From: Ilex aquifolium
Taxonomy: Eukaryota; Streptophyta; Magnoliopsida; Aquifoliales; Aquifoliaceae
Assembly (NCBI GenBank): GCA_951799425.1
Contig: OX637391.1
Coordinates: forward strand, 14,875,051-14,939,050
Direction of reading: 5' to 3'
Length of the DNA stretch: 64,000 bases
Part shown: piece after piece, positions 33,553 through 44,422 of the stretch
Layout of the letters: the number at the start of each line of letters is the position of its first letter
How positions within the stretch are numbered: the stretch's first letter is position 1
The notes under the pieces: model-generated
Seen by the model: the letters and a program-made list of their open reading frames with translations, nothing else
Databases searched by the model: none
Told to the model about the DNA's origin: nothing
Program-made: the position numbers and the translations under genes

Positions 33553-35524
33553 GAGCAACTCCAAGGGACTATTTAAAAGGCTTTTGTTAGCTATTTTAGA
33601 TAACCTCTCCCCAAAATATGATTCCAATGGACTAGCTAAAAGGCTATCTAAAATACATAACTTCATTTTCACTCGCTCCATGTAGCTAGCCACAATCCGC
33701 TCGGTAGTCAGTTTTTTTGCGCCAACAATCTGCTCCACCGACTGGAGCTTCTCTCTCGCTGGCCCTCTCTCTCTCTCTCTCTCTTTTTCTCACTGAAGCT
33801 CCACAACACAGAAGAAGCTCCACAGCACAGAAGGCTTCATCGCATTGCATCTGAAGCTACATCGCAGAAGGCTCTCCACAACACCACCGACTAAAGCCTC
33901 ATCGCAGAAGGCTCTCCACAACACCACCGACTAAAGCCTCATCGCAGAAGGGTCCACCGTTTGCTTCAGGTACCTGAGATTTGACTTATATTATGCTTGT
34001 GTTCTATTTTTGATTTCAAACTTCATTTGGGTTTCGGTTTTTGGTTTTAGATTTTCGATTGAAACGACCTCCTTCAATTTAGGAACATAAATTTACCACC
34101 TTCAATGACGAACAGAAATTTAGGAACATGATTAATGTGATCGGTTTCTGTTGTTATATTGTGGTTCATAGTGGTATTGGTGTTGAATGGAGGGTCTATA
34201 CTAGTTCCATTTTTTTTTCTGAGATCAATCACCAATATGTGCCTGTTGGAATGCATTCTACCTGTTTGTTGCATTTCCTGTGAAAGGTTTTGCGAAAGCT
34301 TGGAAAATCAATTAACAAATTCAAGTAGCAAGAGATTAGAGCTTCAATTTTTTAAGGTCTTAATTTCAAATTTACTGCTTTCATTTGTTTCCAAATCTGG
34401 TTGTATCATTGTATAAGCAGTATGTTTCGAATCTTTCGGCGATCTCTTGCTGCCTTATCTCTCAGTTCAGGTATGTTTCGCCGATCGAGTTCTCGATATG
34501 AACACGTGTGTATAGAGACACTCATGTTGAAGTATTTCAATTCTATGTTTAATTTGCAATACCTTTTTTCTTTATCTTCTTTGCTGTGTGTTGCGTCATC
34601 ATTGTTTTAGTTCAGTTGTTGGATCCTTCGTGTCTTTACGATGGGGTTTGTTGGGCCTTTATTCTATGTGCGACTGTTATAGCATGGGAAGTCTGATTGA
34701 TTTGAGCTATCTGATAATTCTGGTATGGCTGGGAAGGGAGAGGACCTTGTGAATAAATGGGAGAAAGGGGCCCAACGTCAGCCACTAGAACCACTGTCCC
34801 AATATCTCACCTTGGGATCATCCTATTGATTCCATTTCTAGTTTCTAAACTCTCTCTTCCAAGATCTCACTCCCAACCCATTTCTGTATACAGTTTCTAA
34901 ATCATCTAACTATAAAAGCTCAACTTGTAAGTCTCTCTCTCTCTCTCTCTCTCTCTGGTTGTGGGTATGTGTGTGTTTGTGCTTTATTTGTTTTACAAAC
35001 ATCTGTTCTTGCTGGGGAGTCTAGAAAATTTTTGGTGGCAAAAGAAAACGATCTGTTTCGATTTATTTATTTCAATTCTACAGCTGTATTTCTGGGTTTT
35101 AATTGGTTGGGTGACTAAATAATTATAAGTTTAAATTCTTTTCTTCTTCTCCTTCTTGATTTGGTTATGATCTCCCTACTTTGATCATTTTGGGCACTTT
35201 TGCTGGTTTATTTGTGTTGGATCTTCCAATTGGAAATGGTTCGATGTTGGCTGTTTGTTTCTTTATTCATTGATGGATTTGAGGTCTGCACACACTATAC
35301 TGTCTGCCATGTGTTTGATTCTATATTCAAGAACTAAAATAAAGCTTGTGTTTGGTATGCTACATAGTATTTTATATTTTAATAATTAAGAGTTAGTTGA
35401 AGTGGTTAGCTAAAATAGATAGCGTTGTTGGAGTGAGTTTAAAAAAGTGGGTAGCTAAAGTAGATAATGAAATAAAAAAATATATTTTGGCTAGCTAGTT
35501 TACATAGCCTCCTTGGAGTTGCTC
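33553..35524. mobile_element. Non-autonomous PIF/Harbinger element, TSD TAA
   Basis: The 1,972-bp insertion has inverted termini GAGCAACTCCAAGG (33553-33566 and 35511-35524) and the 3-bp duplication TAA (33550-33552, 35525-35527), the PIF/Harbinger signature. The other LTR of element B shows the empty site, GGACTAAGGCTA near 52575. Subterminal AGCTATTTTAGATA-type repeats occur at both ends. Inside are (CT)n tracts (33765-33785, 34935-34955), a 41-bp direct duplication (about 33868-33949) and exon/intron-like sequence, but no transposase. The short open frames at 34159-34610 show no family features. Confidence 0.9.
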
Positions 35525-36124
35525 TAAGGCTACGTCCACTGTAAGGGAGTCTCTTGCTCTTGAGGGCTATGTATTACTCGAAATAGGTGATTACAAAGGT
35601 ATTGCTGGTTCATGGCTTTTACAAAAAAATGATTAGATAACGTAAACTTGGCTGTGTAGATGGCTTAGAGTACTGCGAGGAAGATGATGATTGTGTCCTC
35701 TGTAGTGTAATAGTGTCTTATTTATACAAGTGATTCTTCTAGGGTTTCCTGTGGCTTCTTTTTCCTTTTTATTGATTTTGTGTACCCTTCTACTTTTATA
35801 CTGTAGCGACATCTGTCACATGACGTCACTGCATCCACAGTCCTTGAGCGGTTACACGCACCAATATTTTCTGTGGCAAAGAGTGCGTGTTCGTTATGGG
35901 TGTCAGAAGTGGTCCCCTTGCCCTCAGGACACGTGGCGCGACGGGGGCGCTTCAGGATTCGCATTGGGCCGAGCTCATTTATCCCGAGCTGACCTCCAGC
36001 TGAGTTGGATTGGGGCTGGGCTGAACTTCAAGCCTTCTGGTACTGTTGGGCTTTATCCTTTGAGCACGATTCATTCTACTCTTGTCGTGGACAAGCTGCT
36101 GCGAGCGATTAATTTGGGCCACTG

Positions 36125-36133
36125 TATAAGTAG
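36125..36133 (+). promoter_or_regulatory. Antisense TATA in the 3' LTR of element B
   Basis: TATAAGTAG followed by AGGCC. The 5' LTR copy reads TATAAATAG AGGCC at 53184-53192. It lies about 70 bp inside the LTR edge and points out of U3. In the 3' LTR that is towards the antisense gene cluster. Promoter activity is inferred from sequence alone. Confidence 0.4.
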
Positions 36134-36197
36134 AGGCCTCCTGGACTTATTGGGCTTTTGATTATGGCGGCCCATACCAAAATTTCCATAATTATCA

Positions 36198-36215
36198 GTT
36201 GCCCCTCAGCCCGAG
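36198..36215 (-). other. Polypurine tract of element B
   Basis: The minus strand reads CTCGGGCTGAGGGGCAAC immediately before the 3' LTR. This is purine-rich and in the correct place to prime plus-strand synthesis. Confidence 0.6.
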
Positions 36216-36454
36216 ATCACGAGAATGATATCAGCTCTGACCTGGGGTTAAAAACGTCTTTTCCTGAATTTGGCATGGTTTTCCTAACTGAGGGTTGTGC
36301 TTGATTGACGAGGCTGCCCTAGGTCGTGCTGAGTTAATCTGTGCTGGCTGTGATGAGACGGTTATGCTTAAAGAGAGACACATATGTCACTTGTAGGAGA
36401 GTCCTTTGGTACGGTTTCCTTTGCGTGCGCTGTCCCACGTCCTATCACAAATTA

Positions 36455-36895
36455 AATGCCATGTATAAAAGAGAGAAAATTCCTTCGCCTTTCCCACTTT
36501 GTGCTTTTGAATTCTCATATCTTCGTGCTCTCTTTCTTCCTTCGATTTATAAGGCGCCTATTCCAAGCTCTTCAGTAATCTAGGGTTTCTTCGCTCCTAG
36601 TTCCCTTCTGCTTTTAGCGTCTAACTAGGTACGTCTCTCTTTCTTCCTTCTTTTTTGTTCGACCTGGATCGTTTCAACCCTCACTGGTGGGGTTTTGGGT
36701 TTCGTTTCCTGGTTTGGAGGTTTAGTTATTTTAGGAGTCATTCCGACAATTTTTTCTTCCCTTTCACAATTCGTGGACCATTTTCTGTTGTTGAGGCTGT
36801 CTTTACTTAGGACTTGGTGCCTGAATCCTTTATTCTTGACGGACTGTATCTTACACTTACCCTCTCTTCATTCTGGTTTGCAGTCTGGGTCAACA
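36455..36895 (+). promoter_or_regulatory. Putative promoter and spliced leader of antisense gene 1
   Basis: TGTATAAAAGAGAG near 36463 is a good TATA box. Downstream, TAGGTACGT (about 36628) and TTTGCAG (about 36878-36884) could bound a leader intron that ends just before the ATG at 36896. This arrangement makes antisense gene 1 a potentially independent transcription unit. Confidence 0.45.
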
Positions 36896-39300
36896 ATGAG
36901 GAGGGTTGTTTCTTCTTCTAATTTTGAATTCGAGGAGGTTTTCGCGGCTTTTACTAGTGGCCGTTCCGAGGAGGAGGCATCCTCTTACACCACCGGCAAT
37001 GTATCAGTCAGTAGTGATCGGTTTTCCCCTTCTTTAGCAGAAACTTTAGAGTTTCTTTCTAGGGAGCCTACTGAAGAGGTTTCTGGGGTCAGCCATTGAG
37101 GTTTCGACCTCGGCTCCTTTGGTAGAAGCTCAGGTTCCCTTAGCATTGCCTCCCCCATTCTTTCTGGTCATTCTAGGAAGAGGAAAGCTAAAGCAGCCTT
37201 GTCTTCTATTCCAAAGAAGAAGACTCGTCAGGATCTATCCGACCTGACCTGTTGTGCCAAGTCAACTTCTTGTCACCTCGATGACGAGGATTTGGAGGAG
37301 ATGAGGGGGAATATCATTTTCCTGAATCTGTGTTGTTACACTCTCCCAATGAGGATGAGAGGTGCAACTCCTGTATTCCTGGGATGACCTGCTTCTTCGA
37401 ATCTGCCTTCCGTGCCGATTTTTGGTTTCCTATTCATCCCTTTATTCAGGACATTCTTGCTTTTTATAATGTTTGCCTGGCTCGGCTTTCTCCGAATGGC
37501 TGGGGCCTTTTGGTCAGCTTCCTCATCCACTGGTTCAAGAGTGAAAATGACTCTCGACCCACCATCCGAGAATTTGTCTCCCTTTTTCAACTCAAATATT
37601 CCCCTTCTTTGGCCTTCCTATATTTTGCTAAGAGGGTAAAGGAAAAGAACATGATTTCTGGGCTCCCGTCTTCCAACAAAGGGTGGAAACCGAGGTTTTT
37701 CATTGTTAGAGGCGACTCTTGAGAGCTGTCGGGGGAGCTTGGTGACGTCCCTCACATTCCCAGGTTTTGGAGGATCCCTAGGAACATCAGTAAGCCCAAT
37801 CCTTTGGCTATACCTTTCCTCTCATATTCATTTTCACTGTTTATCTGCCTTAGTTTCTGACTTGTCTTGTAGGTTTTTGCCCAACTCTTAACGCAGAGGA
37901 GGCGACCATGGTGGCTAGAGCCGAAGCCTTTTGGCTTGTAATCCTTCTTCGACCTGGTGACCGACGAGTAGGGCTGTTAATCAAGCCAAGCTTGAACATT
38001 TTTTTAATCTCGTTTATGTGTAAATAGTCAAATGAGCCAGCTCGTTTATGTGTAAATTAGGCTTGAATTAGGCTCGAATTCAGCTCGATTAACACCCCTA
38101 CCGACGAGAACCTTGCGAGGTACGAGCTCGGGCCACCTGTAAACGTTGAACCTGCCCCGGAATCAGCATCGTTGCCTGCCCCTAGCCTAAATCTATGGAC
38201 TCGGATCTTATTATGACGGCTTTCTCGGATGTCGAGAAGTCAAGAAAAAAGAGGAGGCTAGTAAAGGTTCATAGTCGCCCTCCAAAGAGGTGTCAGCGTC
38301 TGGGCCAACGCCTACCACCTTAGAGCAGAAGTGTGAGGGCCGCCTTGCCTCCCTTGAAGGTGTCACCTTGCTCTCGTTGCCCCCCGAGCTTCCTAAGAGC
38401 AAATCTCTACCCGAGGGGTCTTCATCAGGACAACTCGTGACTGCAACGACTTCTCATGTCCCTCCTTAGCCTGTTTCGTAGAAAGTTGAAAAGGGGGAAT
38501 CCATCCCTTCCCACTCCAAGGCCCAAGGGAGCGGATTCCTTCGTGACCCATAGGCCACCGTGACCGCTCTATTAGAGCTAGTTCCCACATCTGACCCAAG
38601 GGTGGCCATGCAAGTTCCTTTCAAAAGAAAGACCCAACACGACATCCAAGGTCTGGCCGAGGTATCTTTTGTCTTTCCTTATGTTTTTACTTTAAAATAT
38701 TCCTTCTAAGGCTTCTTTCGTCATTTTCCCGTGCTGACTGATTCCTTTTTTTTTTTGCTAGTCACTTGCCTGTGTTAAGATGATGAATTTTCATCACGAA
38801 CAGGAGTTGATAAAGGGCAAAGAATCTCTCGATGCTGCGGTGGCGAGTAAAGAGGTTGTTGAGGAGAAGGTGACAGTTCTAACCGCCGAGGCGAACAAGT
38901 TGAAGAGGATCTATGACGAGCTGAACATCCACTATCAAGACCTCACCAGGCTCAAGGATTCCCAACTAGAAGCCAAAGATGCCGAGCTGGCGGTGAAGGA
39001 CGTAGAAGTGGCGACTCTGAAGGCTAAAATGTCTGAACTCCTCAAAGAGAGTGTCGCCACCTTCGTGAAGGGGTTCATGAACTTCCAGGAGTAATTCAAG
39101 GATGCTTATCCCGACCTTGATCTGGACTCCTTCATAACACAGCTCGGATCGAAGAAAATGGTTGTAGAGACTAAGACGTCTAGTACTGAGAAGGGATCTG
39201 CGGTTGAAGAGGCGGTGAATGAGGAGCCTGGTGCCCAAAAAGAAACAGTTGTTGAAGGGGGTCGATGGTGGTGGAGAGTCTGTTCTTTGAACTTGGCTTG
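36896..39300 (+). pseudogene. Antisense gene 1 of element B (long class), broken
   Basis: This gene is opposite to gag-pol. It starts ATG (36896) with an acidic/serine-rich head, then a nuclear-localisation-like RKRKAK. From about 37280 to 37780 it has the region resembling the 'putative gypsy-type transposon' domain (FFESAFRADFWFPIHPFIQ, LSPNGWGLLVSF). A spacer follows, then a coiled coil (38780-39060, many heptads with K/E) and a C-terminal GFMNF..DAYPDLDLDSF motif. Splice-like sites occur, for example TCAGTAAG near 37788. It is broken by a frameshift near 37100-37200, TGG-to-TGA-type stops (about 37720) and a stop at 39092, and a hAT MITE lies in its middle. Function is unknown. Such ORFs are described in TAT elements only as antisense ORFs. 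Confidence 0.65.
37969..38100. mobile_element. 132-bp hAT MITE with 8-bp TSD
   Basis: Inverted ends TAGGGCTGTTAATC and TAGGGGTGTTAATC, flanked by the exact 8-bp repeat ccgacgag at 37961-37968 and 38101-38108. It interrupts antisense gene 1 of element B, so it is younger than that element. Non-coding. Confidence 0.88.
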
Positions 39301-39719
39301 CTATTATCTTTTTTTCTTCGCATTGTAACTTGTCGATGATCTCTACTTTGTACTATCTTCTTCTTATTAATGACAATGTTACCGATTTGGCTTACCAGCT
39401 TCTTCCATGAATGTGTTGTGATTCGCTTTGCCTCTTTTCTACTTGAACAGATGAAAATGCTCGTTTTGGGCTATCTGTGATCATCAAGTTGCCTTTGAGG
39501 GTAACTTTGTTAAGAGCGAATGTGATTCCTTAAATGACTTCGTCAATTAACTGAGCTAACTTTTTCGAGCTGACTTGACCAATATGAGGGGGTTACTTTA
39601 GACTTTTTCCATTCCTTTTCATGTACTGCAAACTTGATGGTTTTGTTCAGTTGAGAACTTGGGTCGTCAATGATGGTAGTGGCTCCTCAAAAGCTGCGCC
39701 ATTAGGTTATTATAACCGC

Positions 39720-39915
39720 CACGTGTCCCTCGTCATAAATGTGATGGACGCTCATTAACTGCACCCTGTAGAGGCAACACATGTCTGCTTCCTCTATAAA
39801 TAGGCCAATTTTGGTGAATGATTGCTCTACTTCGAGCACCAAATTTTTCCATCGTGCCTTCCTGGTGTGAAGCTTCTTCTATTGGTGTTAGAAAAACCAT
39901 AGGTATTCGGTTCCC
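39720..39915 (+). promoter_or_regulatory. Putative promoter of antisense gene 2
   Basis: CCTCTATAAATAGGCC near 39791-39806 is a near-ideal plant TATA box. It is preceded by GCCACGTGTCC at about 39719, a G-box core. The ATG is at 39916, about 120 bp from the TATA. Confidence 0.55.
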
Positions 39916-42021
39916 ATGGCTAGGACTCCTCCTTCTTGCTATGATACTATGGAGCGAATCTTCCCCAATGCTGAGGCTAGTGAGATTAATGAAGAAGAGG
40001 CACAGGCTATCGCTAGGTGCTTCGAGTTTCCTAGCGGGGTGATCGTTCACCACGCCGAGTGGCGTCGGTTTCATAGCTCCCTGAGGGACTCAGTCTGCTT
40101 CTTCGAAATCCCTTTTCTGTTGGGGATTCAGTTTCCTCTTCCCTCTTTCATCCAAGGAATTTTACACTTTTTTAGTTTTTGCCCCGCCATGCTTCTCCCA
40201 TCCGTGTGGGCGATCTTACTAGCGTTTATGGTGATGTGGGAGAGGTTATTTCCCTAGTCTAGGGTCAATTTGGTTGAATTTCTCAACTTTTTTTGCCCAG
40301 TGAAAGTATTTGAGTTCTACTATTTTGTCCCCCAGCCGGGGGGGGGGGGGAGGGGGGAGAAATTCCTATCATCGACCTTCCTTTTGAACCAGAATGATGG
40401 AGGAGGAGATACTTCTTTGTTTCTGGAGATGGTTGGGAGTTTGCGTTTCACATTTCATTGTCGGTCAAAGTCCCCCTGGCTTGGGGAGAGCGCAGGAATC
40501 TTGGTGAGCTTTCCTTCTGTTGGTTTACTCTTGCGACGTTTACTGCTTTTTCCTTTGCGTTGACGGTATTTATTTCTTTTTTGTGATGCAGATGAGCTTC
40601 TGGCCTTATCTATGGAGGAGCAAGCTATGGTCAACCAAGTTTGAGCTCGTTTGCCATTCTCTTTCAATGAGCTGATGCATCCCCAGCTTGCTTCAGTGCC
40701 GAACACCAGTGAGTATTTTATGTTCTTTTCCTTTACTGCCTTGTTTTTAATGTGTTCAAAAGATCTTATTCCCTTATCTGCTTATTCTGTTCAGTCCCTA
40801 TGTACTTGATCAGCCAGAGAAATGTGATCATGGAACACGTGGGCTAAAGGAGGCGAGCCAGGGGTTTAGAGCCTTTAACGAAGAGGGCTAGACTGGGGGA
40901 GAGCAGTTCAAACCCAGTTTCAGGCTCAGGTGCCAAGCCCGAGGTTCCTGGTGTTGTTGCCAAGGCGTCGGCGGCTTTACCGACACTAAGCTTCCCTCCC
41001 TTGCCCGAGATGTTGCCTGGTGCTGCTGAAGCGCCGATTTCTGAGCCTATGCCCATTGCTGATGAGGTGCAAGTGTCAGAGACTAGCATTGGAGAAGCGA
41101 CAACAGGCATGATTGCGCCCAATCCTGTGAGGGGGCCAATTCGGTGTGGTTCTTACTGCCTGGGGTTGTGAGTCCCAGTTCTGGTCTTGCCGCTCCGGCT
41201 CCGATTGTCGATCTTGAGGGGAGCCTGCCGGACGACGTGACTTTGAGCAGTCGCGCGCTCATAGAATTAATCCATCAGGTCGACTTTTGTCGTTCTGTCA
41301 GCCGACCTTACCGAGCTAGGAGTTGAGATGCACTACACGCACTGCTCGAGGTAATGTTTGTCTTTCCCTTTAATTTTCTATTGCTTTAACCCTGTAGTGT
41401 TTTGATATTTCTATTTTCCCTTAGGCGGCGACGCATGTTTGTGCCCTTGGAGGGGAGGTTCACCATTTACGGGAGGATGCTCTTCGGAGGAGGGCTGAGC
41501 TCCAAGAGGTCCGACGACAGAATGTCGAGCTGTTGAGCTAGGGTTTAGCTACTGAGTTCAAGGTGGAGAATACTATTGACCAGCGGGCTCGAGTTTTTCA
41601 GCAGCTGATCGCCACCGCCACCTCCGAGATTTCTCTCCGGGAATAGCTGGCTTCTCAATCTAAACAGTTAGCTCGTTTGCGGCAAGAATTTAACGCTCCG
41701 GTTGACGATCTGATCTTCTCCGATACCGACAGGGCAATGTTGGTGGGGCAATTGAAAGAGTCTCAAGCTGTGATTGCCGACCTGAATAGCTCTTTGTCTG
41801 TCGAATGTCGGTTGGTTGAGGAGCAGCGTAGGGAGATTGAGAAAGCCAGGATGGAGGTTGTCAAGGCTTTTGTAGATGGGTTCTTTAACTTTGCTGTTCA
41901 GGCGAATGAAAAGTTTCCTAATCTGGACCTTGACCAGTTTGTGCCACAATTTGATCTCCCTCTAGGTGGTCCTTCTAGCGGTGGTCCTCCTGGTGCAGCT
42001 CCATCATCCAGTCATCCTTGA
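39916..42021 (+). pseudogene. Antisense gene 2 of element B (long class), broken
   Basis: Second antisense gene. The N-terminal part has the putative gypsy-type domain seen in gene 1: a short acidic head, FEFPSGVIVHH, VCFFEIPFLLGIQFPLPSFIQGILHFF, then LLPSVWAILLAF. It stops at 40256. Further exons are readable: about 40590-40710, a proline/alanine-rich linker (40800-41150), an acidic block (41200-41340), and a coiled coil from about 41424 to 41900. The coiled coil leads into AFVDGFFNF...KFPNLDLDQF and a G/P/S-rich tail ending at 42021. Splice-like GT/AG sites separate the blocks. A G13 run at 40338-40350 and several in-frame stops (about 40256, 40640, 40844, 41539, 41644) show it is dead. Confidence 0.65.
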
Positions 42022-42469
42022 AGATCAAGTTTTTTTTTTGAATGTAATTCTTTTTAGCACTTGTAGACTTTTTTTCCTTTCTGCAATGAAGTTGCATTTT
42101 TGTAATGAAGTGGTGTTGATCACTTCTCATGTTCCCTTTCCCTCTACCCCAAAGAGGTCTTGACCTGTATGAAGTAATTTTTTTTTTTTTTTTGTAATGA
42201 AGTGATGTTGTTCCCGACCTAATTTGCATGATCCTGGGTTGTTCTATCCTGGGCTGTGCAGTCGCTTAGTCAGGTCTGCTCGGCTATACACTCTGCTCGG
42301 TTGTACACTTAAGCGGTATTATGGAACCTTTTTTTGTTACTGCATGTTCTGAAATCGAAGTGTACGGATTGAGGTGAAAGCTCTTAAATGGACAGACTGA
42401 TGGCCCACCTACCTTCAACTACCTTTGCGTCGTTATCATTGATTACCGTCATGATTGCGGAAGTTTAAC

Positions 42470-42578
42470 AGTTGCCTCTTCACCTTCGCATGCTATTTAT
42501 TCCCTTTTAAGCTTCGAATCCTTCATGTTCTTACTCTCTTTTAGAAACCTTCCTGTGCCTTCCATTTTTCTAAACTTC
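42470..42578 (+). promoter_or_regulatory. Putative promoter of antisense gene 3
   Basis: TGCTATTTATTCCC near 42489 is TATA-like and lies about 85 bp before the ATG at 42579. The position matches that of the TATA before gene 2. Confidence 0.4.
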
Positions 42579-43718
42579 ATGGATTCTTCTCCTTCTCCGC
42601 TGTTCAGACAACGTGCTCGAGCCATGCTTGACGATTCTTGGTAATCAATATTTTTGCTTCCTTCATTGCTTGTTGCCTCTGATGTGGAGGAAGTGAGGAG
42701 ACGGTTTGACTTCCCTGATGATTTAACAGTCAGGGTCCCCACTCCTGATGAACCCTACAACCTTTCCATCCAGAGGGAGGTTTGCTTCTTCGAAGGCTCA
42801 TTTGGAATGGGTCTTCGCTTGCCTATCTACCCAGACTTTGGGTGGGTTTTATCTTTTCATGGATTATGCCCTTCTTGCCTTTCCCCTGAAGGGTGGGGCG
42901 CGCTTATCAGTTTCTTCATCTTCTGGCATTTACAAGATTTTAGTGACTTTAGCACTCTTGTCGAGTTATTTTACTTCTTTGAACTTTTCTTTGACTTCCC
43001 CCTTGCTTTATTCGCTTCACCTGGAGGCGATTCTATTGCCCCCCACTGATCCCTGGCATCCCTAACTCTCCAGAGGAGTGGACCTAGCTTTTCTTCTTTG
43101 TTTCTGGGGAGTCTTGAGAATCTACCGAGAGGCAGTACTGGCGTGCTCGGGTTCCTCGCTCTTGGGGGCGCTTTCGTGATAGAGGTACGAAGTTAGACAT
43201 TTTACCGTTCTCTGATTAGCCAATTTTGGTTTGCAGGTGTTGTACTGATTTCAGTTGTGTCTGTGCTGTGCTATGCAGGTACCCCCAGCCTGACCCCATA
43301 GGAAATGATTAACGTTAGCCGAGTTGCGCATGTCGACCCGATCCCCTATTCGGCCCTAGTCATCCCATAGAACTTGATTCGGTTCGGGATTGGGGGTAGC
43401 TCGGTAGCTGCTCTGGATGCCTTTCTAAGGTTCGCCCCTTCCTTCTCTGAGGCTGACTCTTCTTCCACTGAATCAGAGGGAGACGTAGCCGCTTCATCCA
43501 GGAAGCGTCGGAGGAACGACTCGGCATCTCAGTCGTCAAGTTCTTCTTCCCATGAGAGAAAGTCCTTGTCTACCGAGGTGGAGCTCCTCAAGAACCTGCT
43601 TTCTGAGACTGAGGGAGAGAAGGACGCTATGAAGGAAGAGAACTCCCGTCTTCGAGCTCTTACCGCTCAGCTGGAGAAGGAGAACTTTAAACTGAAGGGG
43701 CGAGGAGGGGGGAATTAG
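42579..43718 (+). pseudogene. Antisense gene 3 of element B (short class), broken
   Basis: Third antisense gene, nearest to integrase and convergent with pol. It is homologous to the intact gene at 60615-61702 in element C. Shared phrases: VRVPTPDEP, EVCFFEG...MGLRLPI.P, GLCPS.LSP.GW, then after an intron-sized gap a serine-rich acidic patch, SRKRRRND and a C-terminal coiled coil (about 43560-43715, ending with a glycine-rich tail). Breaks: a stop at about 42640 after the first 21 codons, loss of frame after about 43035, and stops between 43080 and 43370. About 100 bp separate its stop from the hairpin array. Confidence 0.7.
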
Positions 43719-43825
43719 GACATTTCCCCCCTTTTTTTTCTTGTTTGTAATCTCGGTGTTTTTATGAATATAATTTGAATCTTGACTGTTTTGCGATGAT
43801 GACTTTGTAATTGCCATATTGATTT

Positions 43826-44325
43826 CTTGAGCTGAAAAGCTCTCTTCCCGAGCTGAAAAACTCTTATGCTGAAAAGCCTAGTCGTAATGTGCGGCTGAAG
43901 AGATTGCGGCTTTGTCCGAGCTGAAAAGCTCCTAGGCTAAAAAGCAGTCGTAATGCGCGGCTGAAGAGCTCGCGGCTTTGTCCGAGCAGAAAAGCTCTCT
44001 TCCCGAGCTGAAAAACTCTTAGGCTGAAAAGCCTAGTCATAATGCGCGGTTGAAGAGCTCGCGACTTTGTCCAAACTGAAAAGCTCTTAGGCTTAAAAGC
44101 CTAGTCGTAATGCGCGGCTAAAGAGCTCACGGCTTTATCCGAGTTGAAAAGCTCTCTTCCCAAGCTGAAAAGCTCTTAGGCTAAAAAACCTAGTCGTAAT
44201 GCGCGACTGAAGAGCTCGCGGCTTTGTCCGAGCTGAAAAGCTCTCATCTCGAGCTGAAATGCCTAATCATAATGCGCGGCTGAAGAGCTGGCTGCTTTGT
44301 CCGAGCTGAAAAGCTCTTTGACTGG
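43826..44325. repeat. Hairpin array between antisense gene 3 and pol of element B
   Basis: Tandem array built from GAGCTGAAAAGCTC and TAGGCTGAAAAGCCTA, each a 5-6 bp stem with a GAAA loop, plus GTAATGCGCGGCTGAAGAG. The TAATGCGCGGCTGAAGAG phrase recurs near 43885, 43951, 44039, 44108, 44197 and 44270. Spacing alternates between about 66-73 and 88-89 bp, giving a higher-order unit of about 155 bp. It fills most of the gap between two converging genes (stops at 43718 and 44423). Confidence 0.8.
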
Positions 44326-44422
44326 AATTGACTGTGTCAATTTTTTATCATAAAAAATTCATTGATTCTGAAAATTGAAGTTTACAATAGTTTTTCATCT
44401 CTCTATCACAAGGATTTGAACC

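Larger units (their letters stand above)
33402..36197 (-). repeat. 3' LTR of element B, split by a PIF/Harbinger insertion
   Basis: Plus-strand TGATGGTGCTCGG...ATTATCA. It aligns to 52436-53256 and is interrupted at 33553-35524. In the first ~150 aligned bases I count 20 differences between the two LTRs, 18 of them transitions, so the insertion is not recent. It carries a minus-strand TATAAATAA (about 35718-35726) for U3-type sense transcription. It also has a plus-strand TATAAGTAG (36125-36133) that points into the antisense genes. Confidence 0.9.

Noticed and set aside
34159..34610. Open frames inside the PIF/Harbinger element
   Set aside because: Short, serine/leucine-rich and without transposase motifs.
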